Source of the DNA: Azadirachta indica
Lineage: Eukaryota; Streptophyta; Magnoliopsida; Sapindales; Meliaceae
Direction of reading: 5' to 3'
Assembly (NCBI GenBank): GCA_022749755.1
Contig: CM040443.1
Span: forward strand, 13,283,744 to 13,347,743
Length of the DNA: 64,000 nucleotides
Below, piece after piece: positions 1-11,964 of this stretch; position 1 is the stretch's first letter, and the number at the start of each line of letters is the position of its first letter. The notes under the pieces are model-generated. The model was not told the DNA's origin and ran no database searches. It worked only from the letters and a program-made list of their open reading frames with translations. The translations under genes and the position numbers were made by a program.

Positions 1-345
1 GTTTTTATTTTTCTAGAACGGGCGACAAAATAATATTTGAAGTTTCGATCATGTAGTATTCAGAAGTTTCGCTCACGACTAGAATTTTGAACGTGATCGA
101 AACTATAGTTTCGATTTTGCCAGATCGGGCGACAAACTAATATTTGAAGTTTCGATCACGTTGTATTCAGAAGTTTCGACCATGACCACAATTTTGAACG
201 TGATCGAAACTATAGTTTCGATTTTTTCAGAATGGGTGACAAACTAATATTTAAAGTTTCGATCACGTAGTGTTCAGAAGTTTCAATCACGACTAGAATT
301 ACCTACTTGATCGAAACTATAGTTTCGATTTTTTCAGAATAAGTG
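1..345. repeat. 107-bp tandem array carrying a perfect 20-bp palindrome
   Basis: The motif GGGCGAC/GGGTGAC/AAGTGAC starts at 20, 127, 234 and 341, an exact 107-bp period. Each full unit contains the perfect palindrome ATCGAAACTATAGTTTCGAT (96-115, 203-222, 310-329) and two further TTTCGATCA-like half motifs. The units are only lightly diverged, so the array is younger than the gene debris beside it. It probably continues to the left of the window, because bases 1-19 look like a unit end. It lies just 3' of the minus-strand Ulp1 gene remnant and is read here as part of the same MULE. Confidence 0.9.
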
Positions 346-645
346 ACAAAATATTCATCAGTTTCGATCATTAATTAGGCCTAAAATGGAAATACGCGTT
401 TGAAGTTGTTCTTTTGATTTTTCCATAACCCGTGGCAAATAAAGAGGAAGTTTCGCTTACGTCATACGCATAAGGTTCAATGTTATACAAAATTTCTTAT
501 GTTGGTCGAACAAATGTTTCGATTTTATAAGCAAAAAATAAATAAGGAAAGACAAGTTTAGTCCTAAATAATCATTAGTTTTGAACAGATTCAGCATCGA
601 GTATGATTGTTTTTAAATATCCATCCAGTAATATATCTACACCGT
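346..645. other. Degenerate tail of the palindromic array; no gene
   Basis: TTTCGATCA at about 361 and isolated TTTCG motifs up to about 530 look like decayed copies of the array to the left. No coding frame is visible. Confidence 0.5.
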
Positions 646-3600
646 CTACAACAACTGACCCCTCCAAAACTTTACGACTATCCTCCTCCTAAAAAATGAC
701 CCATATGATGACAAAAAATCGAGAGGTTTGCCTAATTCTAAGTAATATATATACATACAGGTGAAAACTCCGCAATCTCCGGACACCTCTTGATGAGGCA
801 CTCCATCCACTGGGCGAACCAACTCGAACGGATCAACGCGATACTCGATCTCAGTCCGCACGTCATAAAAACCTGCATCATATAGCAGAAATGGCATAAG
901 CTCGCACACAAGCCTCATAACGTTGGTCATCTCCCGATCGGAATGCACTGAGGGCGCCGAGTCATAGACCGTGATACGTCATCTCTGAAAGTGTACTGCA
1001 CACGTAACCCAATGACTGAAGCTAATGCAAATGGGTATGAACACTTCATTAACAGTCCACCATGGGGGATGGACAGGGCTCTTTCTGCCCTTTACATGTG
1101 AGTCAATGTTAATGCTCAGAGGGAAGCTTCCTTTTGCCAAACGCCCCTTAAAATAATCTTTCCATACACACCGTAGATAGGTATGCAACTTCGCCAAAAA
1201 CAAGCTCAGAGTTAATGCACAATATTAACAACAATAGATACAATTTTAGGTATGAACACCTATATTTTAATTTGATATAAGGCCAACATACGTAAAGGTG
1301 TGTAGACGCAACAGTCCACCGTTGGGGCACCTGTTCGGAGCATGCTCCCTGTCTATGGGCTAGCGGTAACATGTACTCATCAATATGCTGCAATTTAAGG
1401 AAATTGTTAGATCAAATCTAATATCTTAGAAAAAATTCAAGAAGATACGTTTTTAAACCTGCTAAATATAGGAAAACATGGTTATGTTGCATACCGTATC
1501 CTCCAGCCATCGTCCTTCATCAGCAACAACGCTTACCCAACTCGGTGTCACCCTAATGATATGGCTCTCAATGTGAACTTCTGGACAGCTCATCCACTCT
1601 AAATACTCCATCCACATTTCCTCAGGAATTAGTCGCATAGGGTTTATTTCATATGCTGAATCGTACGTCGGCCATCCTCTCTTTGTCGAGGGCCCTTGTT
1701 GCTTGAAAGGGTTCGTATATGAGGAACGCTGTGACATACTCCTCTTTTATTCTCGGCTGTAATGACTGCAGTTTGCTGGGGGAGGGGGGAAAGGTGTTCA
1801 ATGATACGAACACTGTCCTGGCCCATGTAATCAAACTGTAAAGTCATGAAAAAAATATCCTATCAGCATAGATTTTCAATTAAATTAACTTACACTAAAA
1901 TAAAATGGACAGAGTCTCCTTAAATGTTTTCAACAGATCCTAAAAAACAAAACATAAAAGTCAATCACATTTAATTTCGATCATATCAAACATGGCTTGA
2001 GGTACTGCGAAACAACCCCACAACGTCAAATTCAACAACATCAACCACAATCCAATTCTTATACTTTGGAGTATGAGGTACTTATAAGTAAAGAAATTAC
2101 ATCATACGTAAGAGATGGTCATACCTTCGCATCTTTATCAGGCATCCGCGCGTCTTCATCTGACTCAGAGCAAACTCGATTACTCACTTCTCTAACCAAT
2201 ATTGTAAGAGTCTCATCTTGCCGTCGTAACAACTCCTTCTGACCACGTAAAATATCTTCGTGTCTATGCCACTTTTCTGTTTGCTCATCTTTGTAGGCAT
2301 CAAAATTAGTATGTAGGGAACGCAACTCACGAAGTAGGATCGGACCAAAATGAGATGATGTTGGCTTATCAACGAAATCAGTGGCTTCATGGTGTGAATA
2401 TGAAGCAGCAGGAGAATGAGTCGAGGACTCAGGCATCGGATCCACATTATGTTGTAAAACCATCAGCGTATAGACATAAGAATATAAAGTTATAAAATTA
2501 GTTCTTCTAATAACTATACAAACTAAACCTTGAATCTGCTCACTTTCCACCTATTCTTCTGTACTAGCATGGGCGATGGGATACGCGTATCATGATCTAT
2601 AGTCTGTAATATAAGCATGAAATTGTTAATATACTCTCAATTCTATTTTGATCCTTGTTGCGTGCAGGGTACGTTAGCATAAGTTAATACTGTGAACTGT
2701 TTCAGAATATAGTAGGTATAAGATACCTTAAATGGACTAGCATTTTTTGATGAAGCAGACTCGTCGCTTGGCATGGCCTTGTCATCTGGGTCAACCCCTT
2801 GGCCATTACCACTAAGTGCAGGGAAAAGATCGCCCCTGTACTCCCCATGCAATGCCTGATCAGAGTCTAAGTTTATTACATAGGGCTCTCCTTTTTCAAT
2901 TTGGTCAGGCTTTAGCACACGTAAAATTGCGGGGAGCTGCCCAAAAAAAAAAAACAAAAAGTGAACCATTGTACTGACAAAAATAATTTTGAGACCAAAT
3001 AAAACTTGTATGATTTGTAAATCTAACCTATCTGTCATTGAATATAAAGGTCTTCAGGTCAGTATCGCGAACATTTTTCCTCTTTACAACCCACCTCAAC
3101 ATACGAGGTAGGCGATTATTGGTGTGTGTCCCCATCTCCGTCCTGGCTATAGAAACCGCCTTATATATCCAAATCTACGCAATGTTACCACTATATCAGT
3201 TCATACATGTTTTTCAACAATTATCACATAGGTGGAAACATAATATTGCTAAAGAAATCATACCTGGAATGCAAATGGAAATCCCACGAGATTATATCGA
3301 TTCTTATACTTCTTCCCTTTTCTTTTTTACTGCGCAGACTTAACTTTGTACGTCGCTAACTGTGTACACATTGCTCTACTCAAACATCGGATTGTGTATG
3401 TGAATACGGTCGATCCACATGGATAACGGTTGAACTGCTCCAAATCATCAACCATCTACAGTAACCACATATCTGCATGATACTGTCAACCTCTTCCAAG
3501 TAAAACAAGCTCCAAGATGACATACAGCGACAACTTCACCGCATCAAAGTCATCAATCTGACGAAAGTTAAATGCATTGTATGCTGCCTCTATCCTCTAC

Positions 3601-4046
3601 AAGGGTATAGCCGTCTCTCCCATAAAGTACGTATCTATGAGTCTAGTTGTCCCCCAAGTATTATCAGTCGGATAAGGACCAAATTGTAACCCCGTAATCA
3701 GACCAAACTCGATATGTGAAAAATGAAGAGTGTGACCACCGATAAGAAACCACATTTCATCCTCAACACCCTCTGTCACAACCTCATGTAAAAGTATATT
3801 GTGCACCAAATTTCCAGAGGACTTGATGTCCTTTAACTCTAGCAAGTGACCCAAGCACGTCCCTTGAAATATCTCACGCTGGGCCCAAGTCAGTTTTTGG
3901 CAAACTTGCTTCAACATACGCGATCGAGATCGTGAGGACACTATGGCAGGAAAATGGTCAGCAGGCTTAATCTTCAGCTCAGTGGTTATCATCCTTTCCA
4001 TACCCGTAAAAAAACAAACGAAAAATCTCAGTGATCTATAATACAC
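646..4046 (-). pseudogene. MULE-borne DUF1985 + Ulp1 (C48) protease gene remnant
   Basis: Read on the minus strand, this is a multi-exon gene of the DUF1985/Ulp1 class carried by KI-MULE/Kaonashi-type Mutator elements. The DUF1985 domain (about 4,020-3,340) shows LTWAQREIFQGTCLGHLLEL, HFSHIEFGLITGLQFGP and, after lesions, VDDLEQFNRYP. The middle (2,550-2,119) is charged and coiled-coil-like. A conserved pre-protease block (1,690-1,490) has RLIPEEMWMEYLEW and ADEGRWLED. The protease has SHW (about 1,010), YDSAP (about 965) and EVSGDCG (about 770), the His-Asp-Cys triad context of C48 peptidases. Lesions include stops in the DUF1985 tail and an in-frame TGA between the His and Asp motifs (about 980). 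The domain assignment rests on recognised motifs; exon joins were not resolved. Confidence 0.8.
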
Positions 4047-4164
4047 GTAAGTAGATAGTTATATAAAAAGACATAACAGAGCAAGTAAATGAACTATACA
4101 TAATAAAACATATGCATGTAAAATGCGTGCATCACTTCTTATATATTCAAAGAGTAATCTGGAA

Positions 4165-4275
4165 AAAACGAAAGTGCAGTTTCGAGCAAGGAAAATAGAA
4201 TAAACATGCTCGAAACTACACTTTCGAACATATTAAAAAAAAATTAACATACTCGAAAGTACACTTTCGAGCATG
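4165..4275. repeat. Palindromic TTTCGAGCA/TGCTCGAAA cluster (upstream side of Ulp1 gene)
   Basis: Three related inverted motifs lie here: CGAAAGTGCAGTTTCGAGCA (4,169-4,188), its near reverse complement beginning TGCTCGAAACT (4,208-4,230), and the near-palindrome ACTCGAAAGTACACTTTCGAG (about 4,251-4,271). The cluster sits about 120 bp upstream of the DUF1985 frame. It resembles the other TCGAAA clusters of the window in core but not in spacer. Confidence 0.8.
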
Positions 4276-4289
4276 TTGTTTTCTTATAT

Positions 4290-7235
4290 CCACAATCTGA
4301 TTTAGGGTTATCAGCCATGAAAATTCTTGTAGGATTGGAATTAATTAATTAATTATTAAATGCCATAAAGGATTTAAGTTAGAATATTAATTACCTTAAC
4401 CTTGAAGTACATCTACTAATCATAGATTCCACAGATGTATATCAGGGTGTAATACATTTTCTATAAACTTTAATATTATTAATTAATGATTTCAAAAATA
4501 AACAACAGGATAAATTCTAATAGGCAAAGTAATATGACTAATGTAGATAAAATCATATATATGTAGATCATATTAATGTTAACTAATACATAGAAACTCT
4601 TCTCCCCGAACATTTAGTAAGAGCGGGAGTATGATTAGGCACAGAGTATCATTCAGCTATTGAGTCAATGAAAAAAAAAGACCTATCCATATTATGCAGA
4701 ACCCAGCAACCATATGTTTTGTCAATAATTAGTATAGTTTAACTAAAGTTAAGCAAAATGCAACTAATTATAATTAGAGCCACAGATATGACAAAAAGAA
4801 TCAAGATAGAACAGTTAAAAAAATAAGTTATAATCATGATGTAAAGAGCTTTAAATGAAACCTTAATAGATGTGCAAAAATTTGTTCAACTTTACACCCT
4901 GTCACTTCATGTTCAAGCACACTGTACAAACTAAAAATTTCCTCCGACAAAACATTGTACATTGATCAAAACTCTTAATTTACAACAGTTCTTTTGCATC
5001 CACAATCAATTTCAAAATAACACATGCAAACCTGAATATGTAAAGTTACAATAAGTTCACCAAAATTTCAAGCTTGTTCAACAACACTCCGCTGATTTTC
5101 ATCACTGTCTAAAATCTTTGAAAAAGTACATCCGTTTTCTCCCCTGACATCAACCCAAAAAACACGTTCAACTTGGTAAAATAATAATATGTTTTGAAAA
5201 TGTATAAATATGTCACTGGCATCATCCTTATAGAGCTACAAAGTAAATAAACCCAAAGTAATACACTGCTAATCCCACATAAACAGATGAAGACTTCAAA
5301 GATCACTATGTCTTTGATAGATTTAAAAACATCGCATGACATACAAACAGTCCAATATATGGCTCAACACCACTTTCCATAAATTGATGTACAAATTGAA
5401 GATATATTCAACTTGGTATACGTTGACCATGATTAAAATAAAAACATATTTATATATTTACAAAAAGTTTAAAGCTTTAACATTAATAGCTTTAAAACAT
5501 GTTTGCAAGTGCTATATTAAACAAAAGTACAAACGATAATGGTTAAAATCTAGGACAAATTTAAAACTCAATACTGCTCAAGTTTCAACCATGCTAAAAA
5601 CAATAACACCAGCAATGCAATCATTCCTTTGTCAAAGTTTCTAACAACGATATTACATAAAAGTTAAATATTCAATCAAAGCATTGACACAATTTTTATT
5701 TTTTATATTTTTTTGTAAAATCTCCAAGAAAAATTAAATAATGAGCAAAAATGCAAAAGAAGTAGAAAGCCGAAAAAGAACTAACAAATCATAAAGAACA
5801 TGAATGAAAAAAAAAAGGAAAAATGTAAATAAAAGCAAATGCAAATCCAATGTTATAAACAAAAGTAGAACCCAACATACAAGTGTAAAACACAGCATTT
5901 ACCAGCAAACCAAAACTGCAAAATCAGGGTATTTAAACTTTCTGTAATCAGGGTTTTCTATGAACTGGTAGAACATCGTTTTGTTTTAGAAGAGGAAAAA
6001 AAAAGGATTAAAGTATTGGTGAACTCTCCCTATAAAGCAGAATCTAGTTAGGTAAGTTCCAATCTTCTTGTTTTTGTGTGTATGTCAGCTTCTCCTCTCT
6101 TATTATTGCTTAATCAGTTAGCTTGGTGGGGTTTCATTTCAAACCATACAAACCAAAAAGAGTTTAAAAAATGATACTTGTAGAACCAAACAACCACCTG
6201 CTATGGCCATTCAGTGTTAATATTTTGGAGGGGAAGAAAATTAGTAATATGGCTAAAGGTGAGAGTTTTTCTATTTCCAAGATCTGGCTTTGGTCTAAGA
6301 AGGGAAAATTTTCAGGTTCATCAGATGCCCAAATGGGTATGCCTTCATCTCTTAAAATGGATTTGCCATGGATGGGAAAAACACAAGAATAATGAAAGGT
6401 ATACTTTTCTCTGCTTGTTTCTGGCTTAATTTATGGAGCAAACCTTTGTCATGCTATTGTTTGGGTTTCTTCTAAAATTTTTTTCTTGTGCTGATTAAAA
6501 AATGCAAATGGTTGATTGTGGCATATTGAAACCTAAGTATCAAGTTTTACTTCAAAGGATGACACAGTAGGATTTAAATAGGTGACTTTTAAGTAGTTGA
6601 CCATATGCTGCTGTTGTTATTATTCATGTTGCAGGGTTGATTTAATGATGTATTTGTCCTATATAAAGAAGATATTTATATGATTTGTTTGGGTTTTTTT
6701 TCTCAATTTGCAATCTATGTTGCAAATTTCTTGAATTATGCTTTGCTGGGAGAAATGTGAAGCTTTGCTAGTTGGAATGGGACATAAAATTTGTAATATT
6801 GAACTGGCATGTAAAATCAGTGTTTTGATTAAAACAAGTACATTTAGTAAGCTCTGGACCTGGTCCTAATGTGTAGCAAATTCCAACTATCCTACAAATG
6901 AACTACATCAGGTTCATATTTCCTTTTTCCTTTTAAATTAGTTTTGCATCTTCTAAATCATTTCCTAAGTGTTTATCTCATATAAGTAGAAATATCAACA
7001 ACTACTAACCCGAAGCAAGTATTCTGTTTTAATAGTTTTGGAATACCATAATTTTGGATGCAAGTTTTGCAACCCAGAGCAAGATATGTGAAAAATTGGA
7101 CATAGAACTTGTAACCTTGCGTGTTAGAATTGTGATCTTCAGTTTTACATGCCAGATTTAAAGTTTATCTTTTTAAAGAATAGTTTAGCTTATATTAAAG
7201 CTTTCAAATCACAACGATATTGATGGTTATATATA
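4290..7235. other. Non-coding AT-rich stretch
   Basis: No protein family is recognisable on either strand. Around 5,990-6,060 a segment ends in a good donor-like sequence (TTAG then GTAAGTTCC), and a short open frame follows at 6,171-6,392, but neither resembles anything known. It may be decayed genic DNA linked to the eRF3 fragment downstream; this is a guess. Confidence 0.4.
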
Positions 7236-7239
7236 TTGA

Positions 7240-7556
7240 TGCTTCAAAAGTTAGGATAGTAGCAATTTGTAATGCTACTCAAGTTTTATTAGTAACATTT
7301 TCTTCATGCTAAACCTTGAATTTAGTAGCATTTTGAAAATGTTACATGTAATCCAATGATAGCATTTATATAATGCAATTACAGGTGATTATATAATTTT
7401 TCTTACATGCTATTAAATCATCATTATAGCATCAAATTAATGCTACAAAAAACAAAAAGTTTTAGTTGCGTTAGCTAACATAGCATAGGCCAAAATGCTA
7501 CTCTAACATATGGTAGCATTCTTAAGATGTTACCGTATATAAGTTTTCTTGTAGTC
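7240..7556 (+). mobile_element. CACTA-like transposon 3' end with subterminal repeats
   Basis: The stretch carries many copies, in both orientations, of a motif around GTAGCATTTTG and ATGCTACC (for example 7,328, 7,509 and, inverted, near 7,270 and 7,490). It ends in TTTTCTTGTAGTC (about 7,544-7,556), nearly identical to the usual CACTA 3' terminus TTTTCTTGTAGTG. Dense short subterminal repeats in both orientations are typical of this superfamily. No matching CACTACAAGAAAA 5' end was found in the window, so this is a lone end or a truncated copy. Confidence 0.6.
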
Positions 7557-8800
7557 AAGGTTAGGCATGCAGGTCCGGGTGAAAATGTACGGGTTAGAAT
7601 ATCTAGTATTGAAGAGGAGGATATAATATCTGGTTTTGCCTTGTCAAGCATTGGTAGGTTTTATTTAATTTATATTACTTTGTTTTCCTCCTAACTGTTT
7701 AATGGTTTTTATAATATTTTTTCCTCTCTGTAGTTGTTAGTAGCTAGTATCCAATATTGATTGCAGAATTATTCGTTTTTGTTCCCCTCTTTATAGCTAA
7801 TATGAAAGACATAGGTGAAGAGTCACTTTAATGTTATATAAAGTTGACATTAACATAGATTGCCCTTTAAAACAGTCATGCTGCTGTTTAATGAATTTTG
7901 ATATTTTGAGTGAGATTTGTAATTACCTTGTTTTGCTTTTGTTGTTGGTGGTTTGCTAGCTGACCTGGAATGTAATCATATCCAACTTTAATAATATGTT
8001 CTGTTTCTTATTAGAAGCAAAGAGGCAAAAAATATTGAAATATGGGATTTTAGCGGTAAGTTAAAACATTTGGCATGTATATTGAGGTTTATTATACTTT
8101 GTTTGTAGAGGCTTGATTTTAAATAGGCTACATATGTTTTCCTAGTAAAGTTCTTTTATGAGAAATTTCAAAGCAAAAGAATTAAAAGAAGTGAATATGA
8201 TTGTGATTGCATATGAAGCAAACAAAAAGAAGTGATTATTGATGAGCGTGTATAACTAGATAATTTGACCTTTTGGATTTTTAATTGCAAATCTTATTGA
8301 GGACTTTCATTTGTTTATGGTGGAATCTGTTAATGGCTTAATTGATTGTCCAATTGTCTACAAAATATGATTTTATCATTGCCAATGATTTAACGTGCAG
8401 TGACATTTACACATTGTTTTCTGCAATTGTATTGTTTTGTTGACATTATTATTTTTGTTCATGTAGCAAAACCAATAGCTGCGGTCACTAAATTTGTTGC
8501 ACAGTTGCAGATCCTTGAGTTGCTGGAGAATGTATGCATGGCTTTCATCTTTTCTTTTCCTAGATTTGTAATTGAAGACTCTTTTTGTGCAAATTGCATT
8601 TTCTTGAATTTTAGTTGGTGAATCTCACATAAATTCTATAACCTTTACATTTTGCTGCTTATTAGGCAATTTTTACAGCCTGCTACAAGGTTGTCTTGCA
8701 CATTTACTCTATTGTTGAGGAATGTGAAATTGTTGAGTTACTACAGCAAATTGACCCAAAGACGAAGAAACCCATGCTTCGTAGGTATATAACATCATAA
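7557..8800 (+). pseudogene. Fragment of eRF3 (peptide chain release factor GTPase), three exons
   Basis: Three exons of the eRF3/ERF3A C-terminal region are preserved. Exon A (7,557-7,653) reads RHAGPGENVRVRISSIEEED and on to SGFALSSI. Exon B (8,467-8,531) reads AKPIAAVTKFVAQLQILELL plus EN. Exon C (8,666-8,800) reads AIFTACYKVVLHIYSIVEEC followed by EIVELLQQIDPKTKKPM, then unrelated LRRYITS and a stop. Both introns keep GT/AG borders and phase (G|CA across intron 1; phase 0 across intron 2), and no exon holds a frameshift. eRF3 works with eRF1 to release finished proteins at stop codons. Here the GTPase domain and the extreme C-terminus are missing, so this is a genomic (not mRNA-derived) gene fragment. 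The assignment rests on strong remembered similarity to plant eRF3. Confidence 0.82.
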
Positions 8801-10375
8801 GTCTAGCTTATTATCACTGTCTTTTTCCCCATGCTTCTCCTTTTCAACTTGTATCATATAGATCCCCCCTTTTTTTTTAATTTTTTTTCAAATAAATATG
8901 TATGTTTTTTCTATTTATATTAAACGTGTCTCTAATTCTTATTAAAATGATGACATACACTTTAGTGTGATTATCAAAATTCAATATTATAAGAGTAATT
9001 TTGTTATAAGTAAAAGATATTTACACCTTCTAAAATTTAGTCCAAAGGACATTTTACTCTTTTTGATTTTAAAAATATTTCGGACATTTTATTTGTTCAA
9101 ATATTTTATTATGTTGGATGATTTGTTTATTTTTATGTTATAATTACTATAATATTCTTCAGGAATCTTTCTATTTCTCATAATTGAATTCAAAATTGTA
9201 TTAATAAAATAAAAAATTATCACCATTTCTCTATATATATTCAATTCTGTTTTAGTTTTTCCCTCATTAATACCTATCTGAATTTTTGTGAATCTTCTAT
9301 AGTAGGTAAAACTTCAGGTTATGCTAGAGCATAAAATTAGTAATAACTATTAGTTATCTAGATGACCCATTGAACAAATTACAGAAAACAACAATTATGG
9401 AAGACCATAGATATTTGCCATGCAAAACTGAAGTTTTGAAATAATTCAGAGAGAGAGATTCCTGAGAGACCATAAAAATTTTGTAAATATAAATAGCACA
9501 AATCTCCATCACAATTAAATTAGGGTAGAAATTGAATATAACTAAGGACACGTGAACAGAAAGATTAAGTTGAAAGTATAAAAGAGAATAACAAAAGCAA
9601 CAGAAAGATGCAAGAACACTTAAAGAAACTACAGGCATCATAATCAGTTTTGCTAATTAATATAAACTTATTCTATATCATAAAATGCTTTCAGTTTTGT
9701 GAATTTCCCTATATAATAAAAGTTATACATATTATTCCTAAATCAGTTTGATGACTAAATCTTATACACTACTATACATGCTGTAATAACAAGAAATTAA
9801 TCTATTCTGCATAAGGAAAATGCTTTCGAACTGGTTGGACTACAGCGTATGAAAAAGGATGCACCTTACTTCACTATTAAAAGATTCTAAACTATCTTCC
9901 TCATTATGCCTTGTATTAATATGGGCTGAGATTTATAAATCGGATTCCCCTTCTAGCTACCTTTTTTGAAATATATATAATCTGTAACTTTCTGTCTGCT
10001 CTTGGACTTGTTACCTCCATGCTGGTAAATATCAACTGTGAGAATGAAATGCCATTGAACATCCATAACCAGCAGTATTGGTAAAGTAAATCCAATGAAC
10101 CAAAACAATCAGGTCAGAATCATAGGTGGTTTCTATTTCTTCTACAGACTACTTATGCTACTTGATATGGCAATTCTGTTTTTCTTTTTATCTCCTATAC
10201 TCTTTCACTTCTCTTATCAATTTAGGCAAAAGATAATCAAGATATTATATGACATTTCAAGATTTTTCAGTCAAATATCGGTTGAATGTACTAACATTGC
10301 ATCTTCATAATTCGTGATCGCATATAGAATACACACAAACTGGAAAGCTAACAAGTACATAAGTGCCATAAATTA
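8801..10375. other. Non-coding AT-rich stretch
   Basis: Similarity to eRF3 stops near 8,785. The rest is AT-rich with no recognisable protein. The longest minus-strand frame (9,354-9,641) is hydrophobic low-complexity translation without family features. Confidence 0.5.
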
Positions 10376-10376
10376 C

Positions 10377-10740
10377 CTTCAGTTGCAGTGCTCTGTAGGA
10401 TTTGGCTTTGATGGCAGCAACAAAATCCAGCCTAAAATACACATTTCCTATAATTAATCAACAAAATCCACATTTTCCATACAAATCCATCCTCAAATTT
10501 ATTTAAAAATCGAGAAATTAGAACAAATACATACCGGTGACCTTCGATTTTTCACCGGATTCCTTCCCACAAGTTATTGTCATAAACCAGTGAAGATAGG
10601 TACTTACGCCGCCGTCTACACTATTGTTTATGTACGCCGGTCAAGGATTTCGAATCTGAAACAAAGATTTCTTGTGGCTTCTTTGTTGTTTCGATTTTTT
10701 CTTCTTCAACGCTTCGGAACGAGGACATCATTGAATTGGC
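10377..10740 (-). other. Possible 5' end of a small minus-strand transcript (two exons)
   Basis: On the minus strand a GC-richer block (about 10,740-10,608) ends at a good donor (GTAAGTA). A 55-base block (10,431-10,377) is bounded by an AG acceptor (TATTTTAG) and a donor (GTAATTT). The first block has an ATG (10,731) opening a 36-codon frame that stops at 10,621 before the donor, so it may be leader. The second block reads LDFVAAIKAKSYRALQLK in one frame. I do not recognise a family. It may be a decayed gene start cut off by the MULE sequence that begins at about 10,770. Confidence 0.3.
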
Positions 10741-10769
10741 AAAATTAGGGATTGCAATATTTGGGTCAT

Positions 10770-10885
10770 TAAGGGCAATTGTATCCACAAAAAATAGTGA
10801 TGGTCATTTTTGAAAAAAGTTTTGAACAGTGGTTATTTGAGAAAAGTGGGGCTAAACAGTGGATATTTTTGTTAATTTCCCAAAA
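10770..10885 (+). repeat. Direct repeat, copy 1
   Basis: The core TTTGAACAGTGGTTATTTGA (from 10,821) and GAGAAAAGTGGGG recur at 12,566 and onward in the same orientation, 1,745 bp away. Each copy itself holds a degenerate internal repeat (GAACAGTGG.CATTT). The two copies bracket the MULE fragment. Confidence 0.8.
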
Positions 10886-10889
10886 ATCT

Positions 10890-11700
10890 ATCCCACACAA
10901 ACATTACCTGATCTCGTACTTAAGGATGCTGAGGTTGTTGGCATCGTGATGCATGGCGTAACATGAGGCAACCACTGAATAAATTGATTTGAAGTAGATA
11001 GAGTTGTTGCTAAGCTATTAATATGACCAGGCCCGAAATCACAACCTTTCGTTTCCTCGATATCTTCGGCTATGACATTTCTTCTTTCTTCACACTAATT
11101 AGCAGTATGATTGCCACCAATATTCGGCTGACAACCATGATAATCATTATCATTATCTTCATTATATCGAGGAGGAGAATTACCTCCATATATGGGGGTC
11201 ACATCATCAGAAAATAAATTACAATGTTGTGCAGGTCTTTTATGGGCTTCACTTGGTTGGGAGTAATTATCTGCTAGGCCTTGACCTATGTATTGAAATT
11301 CTATGTTGTAGTGGAAATTCAGTAATGTTGCAGAAAGTGTATTATTCACTTGATTACTTCCACTCGAAGACCTAAACTGGATTGATATTGTAGGGACTCC
11401 ACCTGTTGTACCATGATTAGAAACTTGTGGCCTTATTTACTCTCCACTACTTGCACGATCTAGCGTGATGTATAATGGACAATAATCTCTTTTACTCGTC
11501 ATGTATGGGCTATTAGCAGTCATAAACGCTCGAAAGTCAAATTCGTTGATAATATCTGCAGCCAACCGCCTCTCTTCTGGTTTTATACACAACGAATATA
11601 TTGTTCTTGTCTTAATGATATATTCAAAAGAGTAATATCCAATGCCTTATACAACATCTGCATAAATTCATTATAACTTATGTTTTGTTCCACACACATG
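10890..11700 (-). pseudogene. MULE transposase N-terminal fragment
   Basis: Minus-strand translation of 11,640-11,440 gives ADIINEFDFRAF, YMTSKRDYCPLYITLD and similar text. This aligns with ESTFRAFIHVNIVQYVSMRG upstream of the transposase at 50,150. Downstream (11,349-11,095) is the low-complexity linker, ending NDYHGCQPNIGGNHTAN. No catalytic domain follows, so this is only the N-terminal region of a MULE transposase of the same family as the element at 48-50 kb. Confidence 0.6.
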
Positions 11701-11964
11701 CCCCTTTGTTGCCCCCCAACATATTTTTCACCTCCATCCGGTCTTTGCTCTCATAAGCCCCTATTCACAATAACTATCATTAATGGCTCTGCCATACCTA
11801 TACAAAAACTCAACAATGTTAATAATATTTTATACACAATTCTAACTAAAGACAATTTTTTATCATTTAAGAAGAATTAAAGTTGCTCAAATTTTACTTA
11901 AAAATGAGGGGGAAACGGCAAATTTTATGGTGCTTTAAAAAACTTTCAAGCACGGCCATTTACC

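Noticed and set aside
4165..4275. Transcription terminator hairpins
   Set aside because: The palindromes lie upstream of the minus-strand gene rather than after it, and plant Pol II genes do not use such hairpins to terminate.
6171..6429. Overlapping frames near a donor-like site at 6,055
   Set aside because: Two different frames overlap, neither resembles a known protein, and no acceptor or downstream exon could be linked.
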